A stretch of 64,000 bases of DNA from Rhizobacter sp. OV335 (GCF_900142965.1 NZ_FRCQ01000003.1:124001-188000); one strand, 5' to 3'; positions 19,201 to 27,870 are shown, counted from the first letter of the stretch. Notes: a model not told the origin generated them from the letters alone. Made by a program: numbers and translations.

Positions 19201-22200
19201 AACTCGACCTGGGCGACGACTTCTTCGGCAGCGCACCGGCCGTCGAAGCCGCGCCGCTGGTGTCCGAGCTGTCGCCGACGCCTACGGTTGCCACCACCGA
19301 AGCCGAGCCGGCACCGCTGTCCGACGACGACCAGGTCAAGATCGTCGGCCCGCTGCGCATCGGCATTCCGCTGTTCAACATCTACCTGAACGAAGCCGAC
19401 GAGCTGTCGCGCCGCCTGACGACCGAGGTTGCCGAGTGGGCCATGGAGCTGCACCGCCCGGTCGGCGAAATGCCGATCGCGCTGGCGCATTCGCTGGCCG
19501 GCAGTTCGGCCACGGTGGGCTTCAGCGAGCTGTCGCACCTGTCGCGCCTGCTCGAACACGCGCTGATGCGTTCGCAGGCGATCGGCGTCGGCACGACCGA
19601 CGAAGGCCGCCTGTTCGTCGATTCGGCCGAAGAAGTGCGCCGCCTGCTGCACCAGTTCGCCGCCGGCTTCCTGAAGCCCGCCGCACCGGAACTGCTGGAG
19701 CGCTTGGCCGAGCACGAGATCAGCTCGGCCCGCCGCCTCGAGGCCGCCAATGCGGCGGCCGACGTGGTGTCGCCGTCGACCGACGACATCCCGGCACCGC
19801 ACCCCGAAGCCGGCTTCGACGAGATCGATGTGTCGTTCGACGACCTCGAGCCGTTGGAAGCCGCGCCCGAGATCGTGCTGAGCGAGCCGATGCTGCTGGC
19901 GCCCGAGCTGCCCGCGGTGGCCGAAGTGCTCGACCCCGAAGCCCTGTCGGCCGCGGCCGAGGGCTCGTTCGGCACCAACGACACCAACTTCGCCGGCCTC
20001 GGCCTGCCCGAGCTGAAGGCGTTCTCGCCGCTGGCCGCCGAGCCGCATCGCTCGACGCCGGTGCGCGTCGACGTCGACGACGAAGGTGACGATGACGACG
20101 ACGACATCGACGCGATCGATGCCGTCGACGCCGAGCTGTTCCCGATCTTCGAGGAAGAGGGCGAAGAACTGATTCCCGAGCTGGCGACCAAGCTGCGCGA
20201 ATGGTCGCACCGTCCGACCGACAACTCGGCGGCCGCGGCCTGCATGCGCACGCTGCACACGCTGAAGGGCGGTGCCCGCCTGGCCGGTGCGATGCGGCTG
20301 GGTGAAATGGCCCACCGGCTGGAAACCCGCATCGAGCACCTGCTGCAGCAGGCGACGCCTGCGACCACGCAGGATGTCGAGGCGCTGCAAGGTCGGGCCG
20401 ACGGCCTGGCCCACACCTTCGAGGTGCTGCGCTCGCGCGATGCCCAGGCTTACGCCGAAGCGGTGGTGGCGCCGATCGCGCCGCCGCCTGCGCCGGTCCG
20501 TCCGCCGGTGTCCGCACCGGTGGCGCCGCCGGTCGTGCTGGCCCCGATGACGGTGGCTGCGCCGGCGCTGCCGGTGTTCACCGCGCCGCCGGTGGCTGCG
20601 CCTGTCGTGGCCGCGCCTGTGGTGGCCCCGCCGGTCGTCGCCCCGACGCCGGTCGCCGAGCCGCTGCCGGTCGCCGAAGCCACGCCGTTCATCGAGCCCC
20701 TCGCACCGACGATCCCGGCCGCTGCGCCGGTGGTTCCGGCGCCGGTCCAGGCCGCCGCATCGGCAACCCCGCCGGCGACCCCGCCGGCCGCCCAGGTCAT
20801 GACGCCGGCACGCGTCGCCGCCCAGTCGCAGTCGCCGACCGGCGACATCGACTGGTCGCGCTTCCCCGCGACGGCGGTGGCTGCGGCGGTCGAACAGTCG
20901 ATCTCGCCGACGCACTCCGCAGTGCGCGTGCGCGGCCCGCTGCTCGAACGCCTGGTCAACCAGGCCGGTGAGGTCAGCATCACGCGCTCGCGGATCGAGG
21001 CCGAGGTCGGCAACATCCGTGGCTCGCTGTCCGACCTGACGGACAACCTGGAGCGCCTGCGCGGCCAGCTGCGCGACATCGAGCTGCAGGCCGAGACGCA
21101 GATGAGCTCGCGGCTGGAGCAGGCCAAGGCGCAGGCCCAGTCCTTCGACCCGCTGGAGTTCGACCGCTTCACCCGCTTCCAGGAACTGACGCGGATGATG
21201 GCCGAGTCGGTGAACGACGTGGCCACCGTGCAGCGCACGCTGCACCGCACGCTGGAAACCACCGAAGACGAACTGGCGGCGCAGGCCCGTCTGACGCGCG
21301 ACCTGCAGGACGACCTGCTGCGCACCAGAATGGTCGAGTTCGAAAGCGCCTCCGACCGCCTGTACCGCGTGGTGCGCCAGGCGGCCAAGGAAACCGGCAA
21401 GCAGGTGCGCCTGGACATCGTCGGCGGCTCGATCGAAATCGACCGCGGCGTGCTGGACCGCATGACGCCGGCCTTCGAACACCTGCTGCGCAACTGCGTG
21501 ACGCACGGCATCGAGCGCCCCGAGGTCCGCACCGGCATCGGCAAGGAAGCCGCCGGCAGCATCGTCGTGTCGCTGCACCAGGAAGGCAACGAAGTCGGCG
21601 TGGAATTCCGCGACGACGGCGCCGGCCTGAACCTGATGCGCATCCGCGACAAGGGCGAGGCGATGGGCCTGATCAAGCCCGGCGAATCGCACAGCGATGC
21701 CGAGCTGGCCAACCTGATCTTCACGCCCGGCTTCTCGACCGCCGACCAGGTGACCGAGCTGGCCGGCCGCGGAGTCGGCATGGACGTGGTGCGCTCCGAA
21801 GTGAACGCGATGGGCGGCCGGATCGAGACCGCGACCTCGGTCGGCCAGGGCACCAGCTTCAAGCTGCTGCTGCCGCTGACGACGGCGGTGACGCAGGTCG
21901 TGATGCTGCGCTGCGGCAACACCGTGGTGGCGGTGCCGGCCACGCTGATCGAGATCGTGCGCCGCGCCAAGGTCGAAGAGCTGGAGCATGCCTACGCCAG
22001 CGGCACCTTCACGGTCGGCGACCGTTCGCTGCTGTTCTTCTGGCTCGGCGCCTTGCTGCAGCAGACGGCCATCACCCAGGAAGTGACCCGCATGCGGCCG
22101 GTGGTGGTGGTGCGCAGCGCGCAGCAACGCATCGCGCTGCACGTCGACGAAGTGCTGGGCAACCAGGAAGTGGTCGTGAAGAACCTCGGGCCGCAGCTGT

Positions 22201-22763
22201 CGCGCCTGCCGGGTCTCGCGGGCATGACGCTGCTGGCCTCCGGTGCGGTCGCGCTGATCTACAACCCGGTGGCACTGGCCACGCTGTATGGCGATGCGGC
22301 CCGTGCCGCGACGCTGGCGGCACGCCAGGCGCCGACGCAGGCGCAGATGATGGAAGCGGCGGCCGCCGAGGCGCCGCAACGCCTGGCGCCGCTGGTGCTG
22401 GTGGTCGACGATTCGCTGACGGTGCGCCGCGTCACGCAGCGCCTGCTGGTGCGCGAAGGCTACCGCGTGCAGCTCGCCAAGGACGGCATCGACGCGCTGG
22501 AGCGGCTGGCCGAAGACCTGCCGCAGGTCGTGCTGAGCGACATCGAGATGCCGCGCATGGACGGCTTCGACCTGGTGCGCAACATCCGCGGCGATGCCCG
22601 CCTGCGCGACCTGCCGGTGATCATGATCACCTCGCGGATCGCACAGAAGCACCGCGACTACGCGGCCGAGCTGGGGGTCGACCACTATCTGGGCAAGCCG
22701 TATTCGGAAGAAGACCTGCTGGCCTTGATCGGGCGCTACACGGCCGATGTCACTTTGGCGTAA
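16242..22763 (+). CDS. chpA: Multi-Hpt hybrid chemotaxis histidine kinase ChpA/PilL
   Basis: A 2173-residue CheA-like kinase driving PilG/PilH. An N-terminal Hpt-like helical region lacks a clear phospho-His. Three Hpt sites follow: HTLKGSS (H759), HSLAGSS (H1083) and HTLKGG (H1339). They are separated by Ala/Pro/Val-rich linkers (about 870-1000 and 1410-1530). The dimerisation domain starts near 1565, the ATPase has HLLRNCVTHG near 1745 plus GRGVGMDVV, a CheW domain comes next, and the C-terminal receiver has D2100 in LSDIEMPRMDG. Pseudomonas ChpA has more Hpt-type domains, so this version is reduced. ATG 16254 is an alternative start. It is the largest gene in the window. Confidence 0.93.
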   Translation: MSDTMSETTDDLSALAWVHDELRKSLDTAHKALRRYVKEAEANSGSDVDSVDPSVLRTARQQIHQGVGALELVGLPAVARLLAASEAAVQRFVAKPQKLTSAEVDTIERASFALLDYLQRLLADKPVSPLALFPQYQAVQTLAGAERVHPADLWNIDWRWRELPNDTTVKPRAPDSIARGLMERQLLLIMRGEQMPAVQRMSDICAGLGAQASDLTHSTLWKLAAAFFEGQANGLLKGDVHTKRVASRLLAQLRTLERGQPDVSERLAQDLLFFCAQSASPGDGRKTPRLAAVRQAYGLAQHLPVDYDTSRLGRFDPALIVQARKRVSTAKDAWSSVAGGEMHRMSGLAEQFSLVGDSVKRLYPSGELLADEIQQAVVQTQQSNAAPEAALAMEVATSVLYLEASLEDADFDHPEQAARVRRLAQRVASVRAGNTPDPLEAWMEELYRRVSDRQTMGSVVQELRASLSEAEKSIDQFFRNPAQRELLMPVPNQLSAMRGVLSVLGMDQASHAVLRMREDIDGMITTEVDPQLVVQSGTFDRLAGNLGALGFLIDMLSVQPQMAKSLFVFDAKSGTLSPLMGRSAAARQASNLALAHAPAPVEPRLIEQAQSLSLTAASDHVPLDEVSRDLDLLSHEAQAAAQPELVAAVEHAKDAIAHSHNTEEVAAAREQLSEALSDFVHTATDPVLDMPEAAPAKVQPALSAAPAGTATDLGDDPEMREIFLEEAREVIETAGTALKSLAHASADVEQQTTVRRAFHTLKGSSRMVGLKDFGDAAWACEQVYNTWLAGQKAADPTLLNFSNEALAYFAKWVDAIAAQNVSGFNAATVKVAAEALGRGDPVPPIKVGASSPVSLMSLSFGDAAKPAAAVPVVTAPVSKPAPLGALPPVARPMAAPPVAPVVPPAPVSAPLPLADLTFDLDLGAFDDAPAAPIVAPAGNLPSFELPDTSMLDQLGAAAPIDTVLEPMPVAETVEPQLLSAESVELIELDLGDDFFGSAPAVEAAPLVSELSPTPTVATTEAEPAPLSDDDQVKIVGPLRIGIPLFNIYLNEADELSRRLTTEVAEWAMELHRPVGEMPIALAHSLAGSSATVGFSELSHLSRLLEHALMRSQAIGVGTTDEGRLFVDSAEEVRRLLHQFAAGFLKPAAPELLERLAEHEISSARRLEAANAAADVVSPSTDDIPAPHPEAGFDEIDVSFDDLEPLEAAPEIVLSEPMLLAPELPAVAEVLDPEALSAAAEGSFGTNDTNFAGLGLPELKAFSPLAAEPHRSTPVRVDVDDEGDDDDDDIDAIDAVDAELFPIFEEEGEELIPELATKLREWSHRPTDNSAAAACMRTLHTLKGGARLAGAMRLGEMAHRLETRIEHLLQQATPATTQDVEALQGRADGLAHTFEVLRSRDAQAYAEAVVAPIAPPPAPVRPPVSAPVAPPVVLAPMTVAAPALPVFTAPPVAAPVVAAPVVAPPVVAPTPVAEPLPVAEATPFIEPLAPTIPAAAPVVPAPVQAAASATPPATPPAAQVMTPARVAAQSQSPTGDIDWSRFPATAVAAAVEQSISPTHSAVRVRGPLLERLVNQAGEVSITRSRIEAEVGNIRGSLSDLTDNLERLRGQLRDIELQAETQMSSRLEQAKAQAQSFDPLEFDRFTRFQELTRMMAESVNDVATVQRTLHRTLETTEDELAAQARLTRDLQDDLLRTRMVEFESASDRLYRVVRQAAKETGKQVRLDIVGGSIEIDRGVLDRMTPAFEHLLRNCVTHGIERPEVRTGIGKEAAGSIVVSLHQEGNEVGVEFRDDGAGLNLMRIRDKGEAMGLIKPGESHSDAELANLIFTPGFSTADQVTELAGRGVGMDVVRSEVNAMGGRIETATSVGQGTSFKLLLPLTTAVTQVVMLRCGNTVVAVPATLIEIVRRAKVEELEHAYASGTFTVGDRSLLFFWLGALLQQTAITQEVTRMRPVVVVRSAQQRIALHVDEVLGNQEVVVKNLGPQLSRLPGLAGMTLLASGAVALIYNPVALATLYGDAARAATLAARQAPTQAQMMEAAAAEAPQRLAPLVLVVDDSLTVRRVTQRLLVREGYRVQLAKDGIDALERLAEDLPQVVLSDIEMPRMDGFDLVRNIRGDARLRDLPVIMITSRIAQKHRDYAAELGVDHYLGKPYSEEDLLALIGRYTADVTLA

Positions 22764-22796
22764 TCTGGTCACCATGCGCTCACACGAGAACATCCG

Positions 22797-23822
22797 ATGT
22801 CCCAGCTGGTCGACAACCTCGCCGAGCTGACCGGTTTCCGCGACCGCGACATTCTCGACGTGACCCTGGTCGGCGCACTGCGCGACCTGCTGCGCCCCCT
22901 CTCGGTGGCGATCTACCGCAGCGTCGGCGACCAGGGGCAGGAGCGCTGGCTGACGCGGGCCCACCTGGGCCAGCACGATGCCGTGGCGCGTGCCGACCCG
23001 GTGTGGACCGATGTCGACACCCTGCCCGAGCTCGACGCCTTTCCGGTGCGGCAGCAGGCGATGAACGGGCAGACGGTGCTCGCGGTGCCCGGCACGCCGA
23101 ACCTGACGATCTTCGCGGTCAGCACCGACCGCGAGGTGGTCGGCGTGCTCGAGGTCGAGACCGAGGCGCCGATGAGCGACGAGTCGCAGCGGCTGGTCTG
23201 CAGCATCCTGCGCATCTACCGCAACTTCGAAGGCCTGCTCGACTACAGCGAGCGCGACACGCTGACCGGCCTGCTGAACCGCAAGACCTTCGACGAGAGC
23301 TTCCTGAAGGCGACCAACACGCCGACGCTGGTGTCGCATGCCGACACGCGGCGCGCGCCGCCGTCATCGCAACAGCACTACTGGCTGGGCATGATCGACA
23401 TCGATCACTTCAAGTCGGTCAACGACAACTACGGCCACCTGATCGGCGACGAGGTGCTGCTGCTGCTGTCGCGGCTGATGCGCAGCAGCTTCCGCTTCCA
23501 CGACCGGCTGTACCGATTCGGCGGCGAGGAGTTCGTCGTGCTGATGCGCTGCGCGCGCGAGGAAGACACGGCCATGGCGCTGGAGCGCATGCGGCAGAAC
23601 ACCGAGGCCTATGCGTTCCCGCAGGTCGGGCGCATCACGATCAGCATCGGCTTCACCGAGGTCAAGCCGGGCGACACCCCGAGCGGCGCGTTCGAGCGGG
23701 CTGACAAGGCGGTGTACTACGCGAAGGGCCACGGCCGCAACCAGGTGCGCAGCCATGCGGCGCTGGTGGCCAGCGGTGCGCTCGAAGACGACTCGATCAT
23801 CGGAGACGTCGAGCTGTTCTAG
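22797..23822 (+). CDS. Diguanylate cyclase with GAF-like N-terminus
   Basis: A 341-residue soluble protein. Residues 1-150 look like a GAF-type sensor. The GGDEF domain starts at ERDTLTGLLNRKTF and has the active site FGGEEF. RFHD five residues before it is an intact RxxD inhibitory site, so c-di-GMP feedback is expected. No membrane segment is visible. It begins 33 bases after chpA on the same strand, so it is probably the last gene of the Pil-Chp operon, tying pilus chemosensing to c-di-GMP; that link is inference from position. Confidence 0.88.
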   Translation: MSQLVDNLAELTGFRDRDILDVTLVGALRDLLRPLSVAIYRSVGDQGQERWLTRAHLGQHDAVARADPVWTDVDTLPELDAFPVRQQAMNGQTVLAVPGTPNLTIFAVSTDREVVGVLEVETEAPMSDESQRLVCSILRIYRNFEGLLDYSERDTLTGLLNRKTFDESFLKATNTPTLVSHADTRRAPPSSQQHYWLGMIDIDHFKSVNDNYGHLIGDEVLLLLSRLMRSSFRFHDRLYRFGGEEFVVLMRCAREEDTAMALERMRQNTEAYAFPQVGRITISIGFTEVKPGDTPSGAFERADKAVYYAKGHGRNQVRSHAALVASGALEDDSIIGDVELF

Positions 23823-23844
23823 CTCGGACGGTCTGGCTCGCGGT

Positions 23845-24075
23845 CTAGCTCGGGGAGTCGGCCGGGTCAGTGGCCCGCGCGGCCTGCTCGGGCGTCTGCC
23901 CGGACGCTTGCCCGAAGGGCTGCCCATGCCGTTCCTCGGCACTGCGCACCACCCCCGAGACGACGCCGCAGAACGCGAGCAGGAACACCATCGACAAGGC
24001 CAGCGCGGCCATGATCAGCGCGTTCTCGGTCCGCCAGGCGGCCGGCAGGCGCTGCCAGAGCATGGTCGCGCTCAT
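23845..24075 (-). CDS. Small single-pass membrane protein, unknown function
   Basis: A 76-residue protein with one hydrophobic helix (about residues 19-41, ALIMAALALSMVFLLAFCGVV) after a short basic/aromatic start and before a polar Gln/Pro/Ala tail. It matches no family I recognise. Its ATG overlaps the stop of the upstream small gene (ATGA at 24072-24075), the best evidence that both are translated. It converges with the diguanylate cyclase, 22 bases apart. Its partner and role are unknown. Confidence 0.6.
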   Translation of the reverse strand: MSATMLWQRLPAAWRTENALIMAALALSMVFLLAFCGVVSGVVRSAEERHGQPFGQASGQTPEQAARATDPADSPS

Positions 24076-24260
24076 GATTTGAACGGCAGGGCATCAGGCC
24101 AGTGGCGGGCCTGCAGCGCCGGGTGCGCGGCTTCGTAGCCGAGGTCGTCCGGCAACGCGGGGGGCAGCAACTCGGCGCTGTCGCACGGCGACGCATGCGG
24201 CGGCACTTCGCCCAGGGCCCAACGTCGCACATCCTCCAGCCAATCAGCATCGCTTGCCAT
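24072..24260 (-). CDS. Small acidic hypothetical protein
   Basis: A 62-residue soluble protein starting MASDADWLEDVRRWA. The start was chosen because GAGGAG lies 8 bases before it; a longer in-frame ATG at 24308 has no such site. It is rich in Pro, Ala and Asp with a Trp pair and has no recognisable fold. It is coupled by a 4-base overlap to the membrane protein downstream, so the two probably act together. Confidence 0.55.
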   Translation of the reverse strand: MASDADWLEDVRRWALGEVPPHASPCDSAELLPPALPDDLGYEAAHPALQARHWPDALPFKS

Positions 24261-24361
24261 CGTCACTGCTCCTCGACGGAAGCCCCCGCGGGGTGGGGAG
24301 CATGGCAAGCATCGTCGCGTGCGGTCGACGCGCTTGCCATCGGCGAAGGCTGCGAATCGGC

Positions 24362-24377
24362 GTAGGAGCGTGCCTAC
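24362..24377. other. Short GTAGG/CCTAC inverted repeat upstream of the lipoprotein gene
   Basis: GTAGG and CCTAC are separated by 6 bases, and GCCCTACAGCC follows at 24395-24405, repeating the second arm. The 260-base stretch 24261-24520 holds no gene I can support, so this is its only visible structure and a possible operator for the gene at 24521. Confidence 0.3.
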
Positions 24378-24520
24378 AGCATCGCGGTGGGCGTTGCCCT
24401 ACAGCCGATGGCGCCGGCCTCCTGCGCCGCGACGCGGCCGGCGGCGACAGCGTGCGCGCTGCGTCGGCGCGACCATCCTTCCGCATCCACCGGCCTGTGC
24501 CGGCACCGAAAGGAAGCAGC

Positions 24521-25063
24521 ATGAACACGAAGAACTGGTACACCCCGAGCGTCATTGCGACGGCACTGTGCGCCGCGATGATCGTCACCGCCTGCGGCCC
24601 GCAGAACGGCGAACCGGTGGCGGCTGCCCCTGCCCCTGCGACCACACCTGCCCCGGCGCCGGTGCAGGCCGTGCCAGCGCCGGCACCGACCTATCGCGCC
24701 GCCGCACCGGCCCCTGCACCCGTGCGCAGCGACCGCCTCGGCCAGGTCAGCAGCATCGAGCCGATCACCGCGACCCCGAAGGCGAGCGGCGTCGGCGCGG
24801 TCGCCGGCGGCGTGCTTGGCGGCGTGCTGGGCCACCAGATCGGCAACGGCACCGGGCGCGACGTCGCCACGGTGGCCGGTGCCGTCGGCGGCGCGGTCGT
24901 CGGCAACAAGATCGAGAAGAACCGCTCCGAGAAGGTGGTCGGCTACCGCGTGCACGTGACGCTCGACAACGGCGAGCAACGCACGTTCGAGCAGACCGGC
25001 AGCACCGGCCTGCAGGTCGGCGACCGGGTGCGCGTCGACGGCAACCAGGTCCGCCGCGCCTGA
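24521..25063 (+). CDS. Glycine-zipper outer-membrane lipoprotein (SlyB / 17-kDa antigen type)
   Basis: A 180-residue envelope protein. The start ATG 24521 has AAGGAAG upstream. The signal peptide ends at the lipobox IVTAC (Cys about residue 25). Then comes an Ala/Pro-rich linker, then a glycine-zipper 2TM segment (about residues 88-128; GAVAGGVLGGVLG and GAVGGAVVGNKI). It ends in a beta-rich domain carrying LDNGEQRTFEQ. Homologues respond to envelope or osmotic stress; the specific role here is not shown by the sequence. Confidence 0.85.
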   Translation: MNTKNWYTPSVIATALCAAMIVTACGPQNGEPVAAAPAPATTPAPAPVQAVPAPAPTYRAAAPAPAPVRSDRLGQVSSIEPITATPKASGVGAVAGGVLGGVLGHQIGNGTGRDVATVAGAVGGAVVGNKIEKNRSEKVVGYRVHVTLDNGEQRTFEQTGSTGLQVGDRVRVDGNQVRRA

Positions 25064-25133
25064 GCGGGCATCCCCGCGCCGACCTGCTTACACTGCGTGA
25101 CGGCCGCCGCGGCGCGGCCTTCAGGAGTCCGCC

Positions 25134-25502
25134 GTGGCCATCAGCTGGATCAGCGCGCTCAAGGTCATCCCCTGGGGTGACGTGATCGAGGCCGCGCCCG
25201 GCCTCGTGAAGGGCGCACGCAAGGTGTTCAGCCGCACGCAGGCCGAACCGGTCGCGGCGCCGGCATCGGCCAGCGATGCGGCCCAGTCCCCCGCACAACG
25301 CATCGAGCAGCTCGAAGCCGCGCTGGCCCGGCTGGGCGAGCAGCAGCAGGCCGCGGCCGCGCTGGTCGAATCGCTGGCCGAGCAGCATGCGAAGGTCGTC
25401 GACGCCGTCGAGGTGCTCCGCCTGCGCAGCAAGCTGTTGATGGGCGCATGTGCCGTGCTGCTGCTGGCCGTCGGTGTGCTGGCGGTGCAGGTCCTGCGCT
25501 GA
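25134..25502 (+). CDS. Coiled-coil protein with C-terminal membrane anchor
   Basis: A 122-residue protein from GTG 25134, which has CAGGAG just upstream. Residues 1-35 form an amphipathic start (IPWGDVIEAAPGLVKGARK). Residues 53-98 are a Gln/Ala/Leu heptad-like coiled coil, and residues 99-121 a single transmembrane helix reaching the C-terminus. Similar tail-anchored small proteins occur in beta-proteobacteria without known function. It lies 37 bases before the CorA-like gene, so a joint role at the membrane is plausible. Confidence 0.7.
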   Translation: MAISWISALKVIPWGDVIEAAPGLVKGARKVFSRTQAEPVAAPASASDAAQSPAQRIEQLEAALARLGEQQQAAAALVESLAEQHAKVVDAVEVLRLRSKLLMGACAVLLLAVGVLAVQVLR

Positions 25503-25539
25503 CCCGATGACAACGACAAGCTGACTCGACGAGGCGTCC

Positions 25540-27240
25540 ATGGGCAGTTCTGAAGTCGAAGCCGTCGCCACCGCCGCCGAAGCCGGCACCGCTGCATCGC
25601 AGCCGGTGCGCCACCTGCGCCAGATCCTGCTGTGGCCGCTGCGGCTGGTCCCGCCCGAAGGCTCCGCGGCGCACCACGCCAAGCCGTGGGAACTGTTGCG
25701 CGACCTGCCCGATTCGCCATGGCGCGAAGAGGTCGACGAGTACACCGGCGACGCGACCCGCTTTCACGAGCGCCACTACAACGAGTTCGTCAGCTTCCTG
25801 CCCTATGTGCAGCGCTTCCTGTACGGCGAGGGTCGCGCAAGGCGCGATGGAACGAAGAGCGACGGCGCCTCGCCGATGCGCGTGTTCCGCCGCCACGACG
25901 TGAAGGCGGTGCGCGTGGTGTCGCGCCCCGGCGATGCGCCGCTGACGCTCGAGGTCGTGCACGCCGACCTGTACTTCTTCTACGACCTCGACATCGTGAT
26001 GCTGAACCTCGAGGTCGGCATCAGCGACCTGAGCCTCGCGCAGGCGCAGGACCTGCTGTACCGCTTCGGCCGCGGCTACCCGGCCGGCTGGGATGCCGAG
26101 GGCTCGCCGCTGCACGGCATGCACGGCGTCGAATGGCTGGGCGCCGACGGCCAGGTGCTCGCGCGCTCCGACTCCGGCGAGCGCGGGGCCTTCCTCGCGC
26201 ACGTGGCCGAGCACCGCGCGCCGCGCATCGCATCGCACTGGGCCTTCATGCTGCAGCCGCTGGTCAGCGACCACTCGGGCGAGCCCGGCCTGCTGCGCTA
26301 CCGCCAGATCGAGTACCACCGCATGCCGGTGATGGGCTTCATCGCGGTCGACGAGCCGGCGCGGCTGACGCGCGGGGATTTCATCCGGCTCGGCCTGGTG
26401 ATCGGTGGCAACGAGGCCGAGACCGCGTTGCCCTACCTCGAATCGACGCTGCAGGGCCGCGCCGCCGACTTCGAACAGCGTTTCTGCTACGACCGCTTCT
26501 GGATCGATGCCGGCATGGCGCCGCGCACCCGCTACCTGTGCAGCGGGCACGCGCTGATCGTCGTCGGCGATGCGCGCTCCACGTTCTACAACTGCCGCGA
26601 CCGCGGCGTGCTGGCGCAGTTCCGCCACCAGCATTTCCTGCTGTTCCTGATCGCGCACTTCCAGAAGGCGGCGCTGCTGATGTTCTCCGACACGCTGGTC
26701 GAGGCGCTGAAGCAGCTCGACATCGGCCAGCCCGCCAGCGTGCGGCGCTTCAAGCGGGCGATCCGCGCGAGCTTCGAATCCTTCCTGCGCTTCACGCACC
26801 GCTACTGGTTCCATTCGGTGTCCGACCAGGCGCAGGTGCGCGCGCTGTTCCAGATGTGCTCGACGCACCTGGACCTCGACGCCCTCTATGCCGAGGTCAA
26901 GGAGCGCATCGCCGACATGAACGGCTACCTCGATGCCGACAGCCTGCGCCGCCAAGCCAACACCGTGGTGCGGCTGACGGTGGTCACCATCCTCGGGCTG
27001 GTCGGCACCGTGACGACCGGCTTCCTCGGCATGAACCTGCTGTCCGAGGCCGATGCGCCGGCCTCGCGCAAGCTGTGGCTGTTCGGCATCGTGTTCGTCG
27101 CGACGACGGTGTTGACGTTCTACACGATGGCCAAGTCGAAGGGCCTGTCGGATTTTCTCGACGCGCTGTCCGACGAGCGGCTGTCGACCTGGACCAAGTT
27201 CAAGGCGCTGCTCGCGGTGTGGCGGCGGCCGGTCGACTGA
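25540..27240 (+). CDS. CorA-like divalent cation channel with an atypical N-terminal domain
   Basis: A 566-residue protein. The last 120 residues fit the CorA/ZntB 2-TM architecture: a long stalk helix, a first membrane helix (VVRLTVVTILGLVGTVTTGFL), the pore-mouth signature GMN at 497-499, an acidic loop and a second helix (LWLFGIVFVATTVLTFYTMA). The roughly 430-residue N-terminal region, with a YFFYDLDIVMLN strand pair, is much larger than the CorA funnel and I do not recognise it. Mg2+, Co2+ or Zn2+ transport is likely from the GMN motif, but substrate and direction are unknown. Its stop directly abuts that of the convergent hydrolase gene. Confidence 0.75.
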   Translation: MGSSEVEAVATAAEAGTAASQPVRHLRQILLWPLRLVPPEGSAAHHAKPWELLRDLPDSPWREEVDEYTGDATRFHERHYNEFVSFLPYVQRFLYGEGRARRDGTKSDGASPMRVFRRHDVKAVRVVSRPGDAPLTLEVVHADLYFFYDLDIVMLNLEVGISDLSLAQAQDLLYRFGRGYPAGWDAEGSPLHGMHGVEWLGADGQVLARSDSGERGAFLAHVAEHRAPRIASHWAFMLQPLVSDHSGEPGLLRYRQIEYHRMPVMGFIAVDEPARLTRGDFIRLGLVIGGNEAETALPYLESTLQGRAADFEQRFCYDRFWIDAGMAPRTRYLCSGHALIVVGDARSTFYNCRDRGVLAQFRHQHFLLFLIAHFQKAALLMFSDTLVEALKQLDIGQPASVRRFKRAIRASFESFLRFTHRYWFHSVSDQAQVRALFQMCSTHLDLDALYAEVKERIADMNGYLDADSLRRQANTVVRLTVVTILGLVGTVTTGFLGMNLLSEADAPASRKLWLFGIVFVATTVLTFYTMAKSKGLSDFLDALSDERLSTWTKFKALLAVWRRPVD

Positions 27241-27870
27241 TCAGCCGGCGAGCGCGCGGGCGTTCGACGCCGGGATGTTGTCGCGCGCGATCGCCCGGCC
27301 GGCCTGCACCGCACCGATCCAGTCGCCGGTGCCGGTCACCGCGGCAAAGCGGCTGTGGAACACGACGCTGAACACCCGGTGGATCTCTTCGGCGCTGGCC
27401 CGGCCGGCCGCGTTCGCATAGGGCAGCGCGCCGCTCGCGTCCGACAGCAGCTCCACCGCGAAGCCGCGGTGCGTCGCCTCGAACACCGTCGACGCGTTGC
27501 AGTTGTGCGTCATGTAGCCGGCGATGCTCAGCGTGTCGATGCCGCGCTGCGCCAGCCACTGCGCGAAACCGGTGTCGGTGAAGACGCTCGGCCAGTGCTT
27601 CTCGATCAGGTGGTCGCGCGGCCGGCTCGCGACCACCTCGTGCAGCGCCCAGCTGTCGGAGCCTGTCGCGAACAGCAGTGCATCCGCGGCCTCGCTGTGC
27701 TGCACGACGACCACCGGGATGCCGGCCGCGCGCGCCGCGTCCATCGCGCGGCCGATCTGCACGAGGCTTTGCGACACCGGCGGGTGCTCGATGCGCAGCT
27801 TGCCGGTGACGTATTCGTTCTGGACGTCGATCACGACGAGGGCACGACGGGGCGGGTGGGGGGTGGTCAT
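27241..27870 (-). CDS. Isochorismatase-family cysteine hydrolase
   Basis: A 209-residue cytosolic hydrolase. The conserved Asp is in ALVVIDVQNEY near residue 14, the Lys in HLIEKHWPSVF, and the nucleophilic Cys in IAGYMTHNCNAST; together they form the Asp-Lys-Cys triad. A cis-peptide motif of the AGYMTH type precedes the Cys. The start MTTPHPPRRALV has GGAG upstream. It is transcribed divergently from a GlxA-type AraC regulator that probably controls it. The substrate could be an amide or a vinyl ether; nicotinamidase is less likely without the usual metal ligands. Confidence 0.88.
   Translation of the reverse strand: MTTPHPPRRALVVIDVQNEYVTGKLRIEHPPVSQSLVQIGRAMDAARAAGIPVVVVQHSEAADALLFATGSDSWALHEVVASRPRDHLIEKHWPSVFTDTGFAQWLAQRGIDTLSIAGYMTHNCNASTVFEATHRGFAVELLSDASGALPYANAAGRASAEEIHRVFSVVFHSRFAAVTGTGDWIGAVQAGRAIARDNIPASNARALAG

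Noticed and set aside
17244-23339. 2031-codon open frame on the minus strand across chpA and the cyclase gene
   Set aside because: Antisense shadow of high-GC coding DNA; Arg/His/Gln-rich with no domain, while the plus strand encodes clear ChpA modules.
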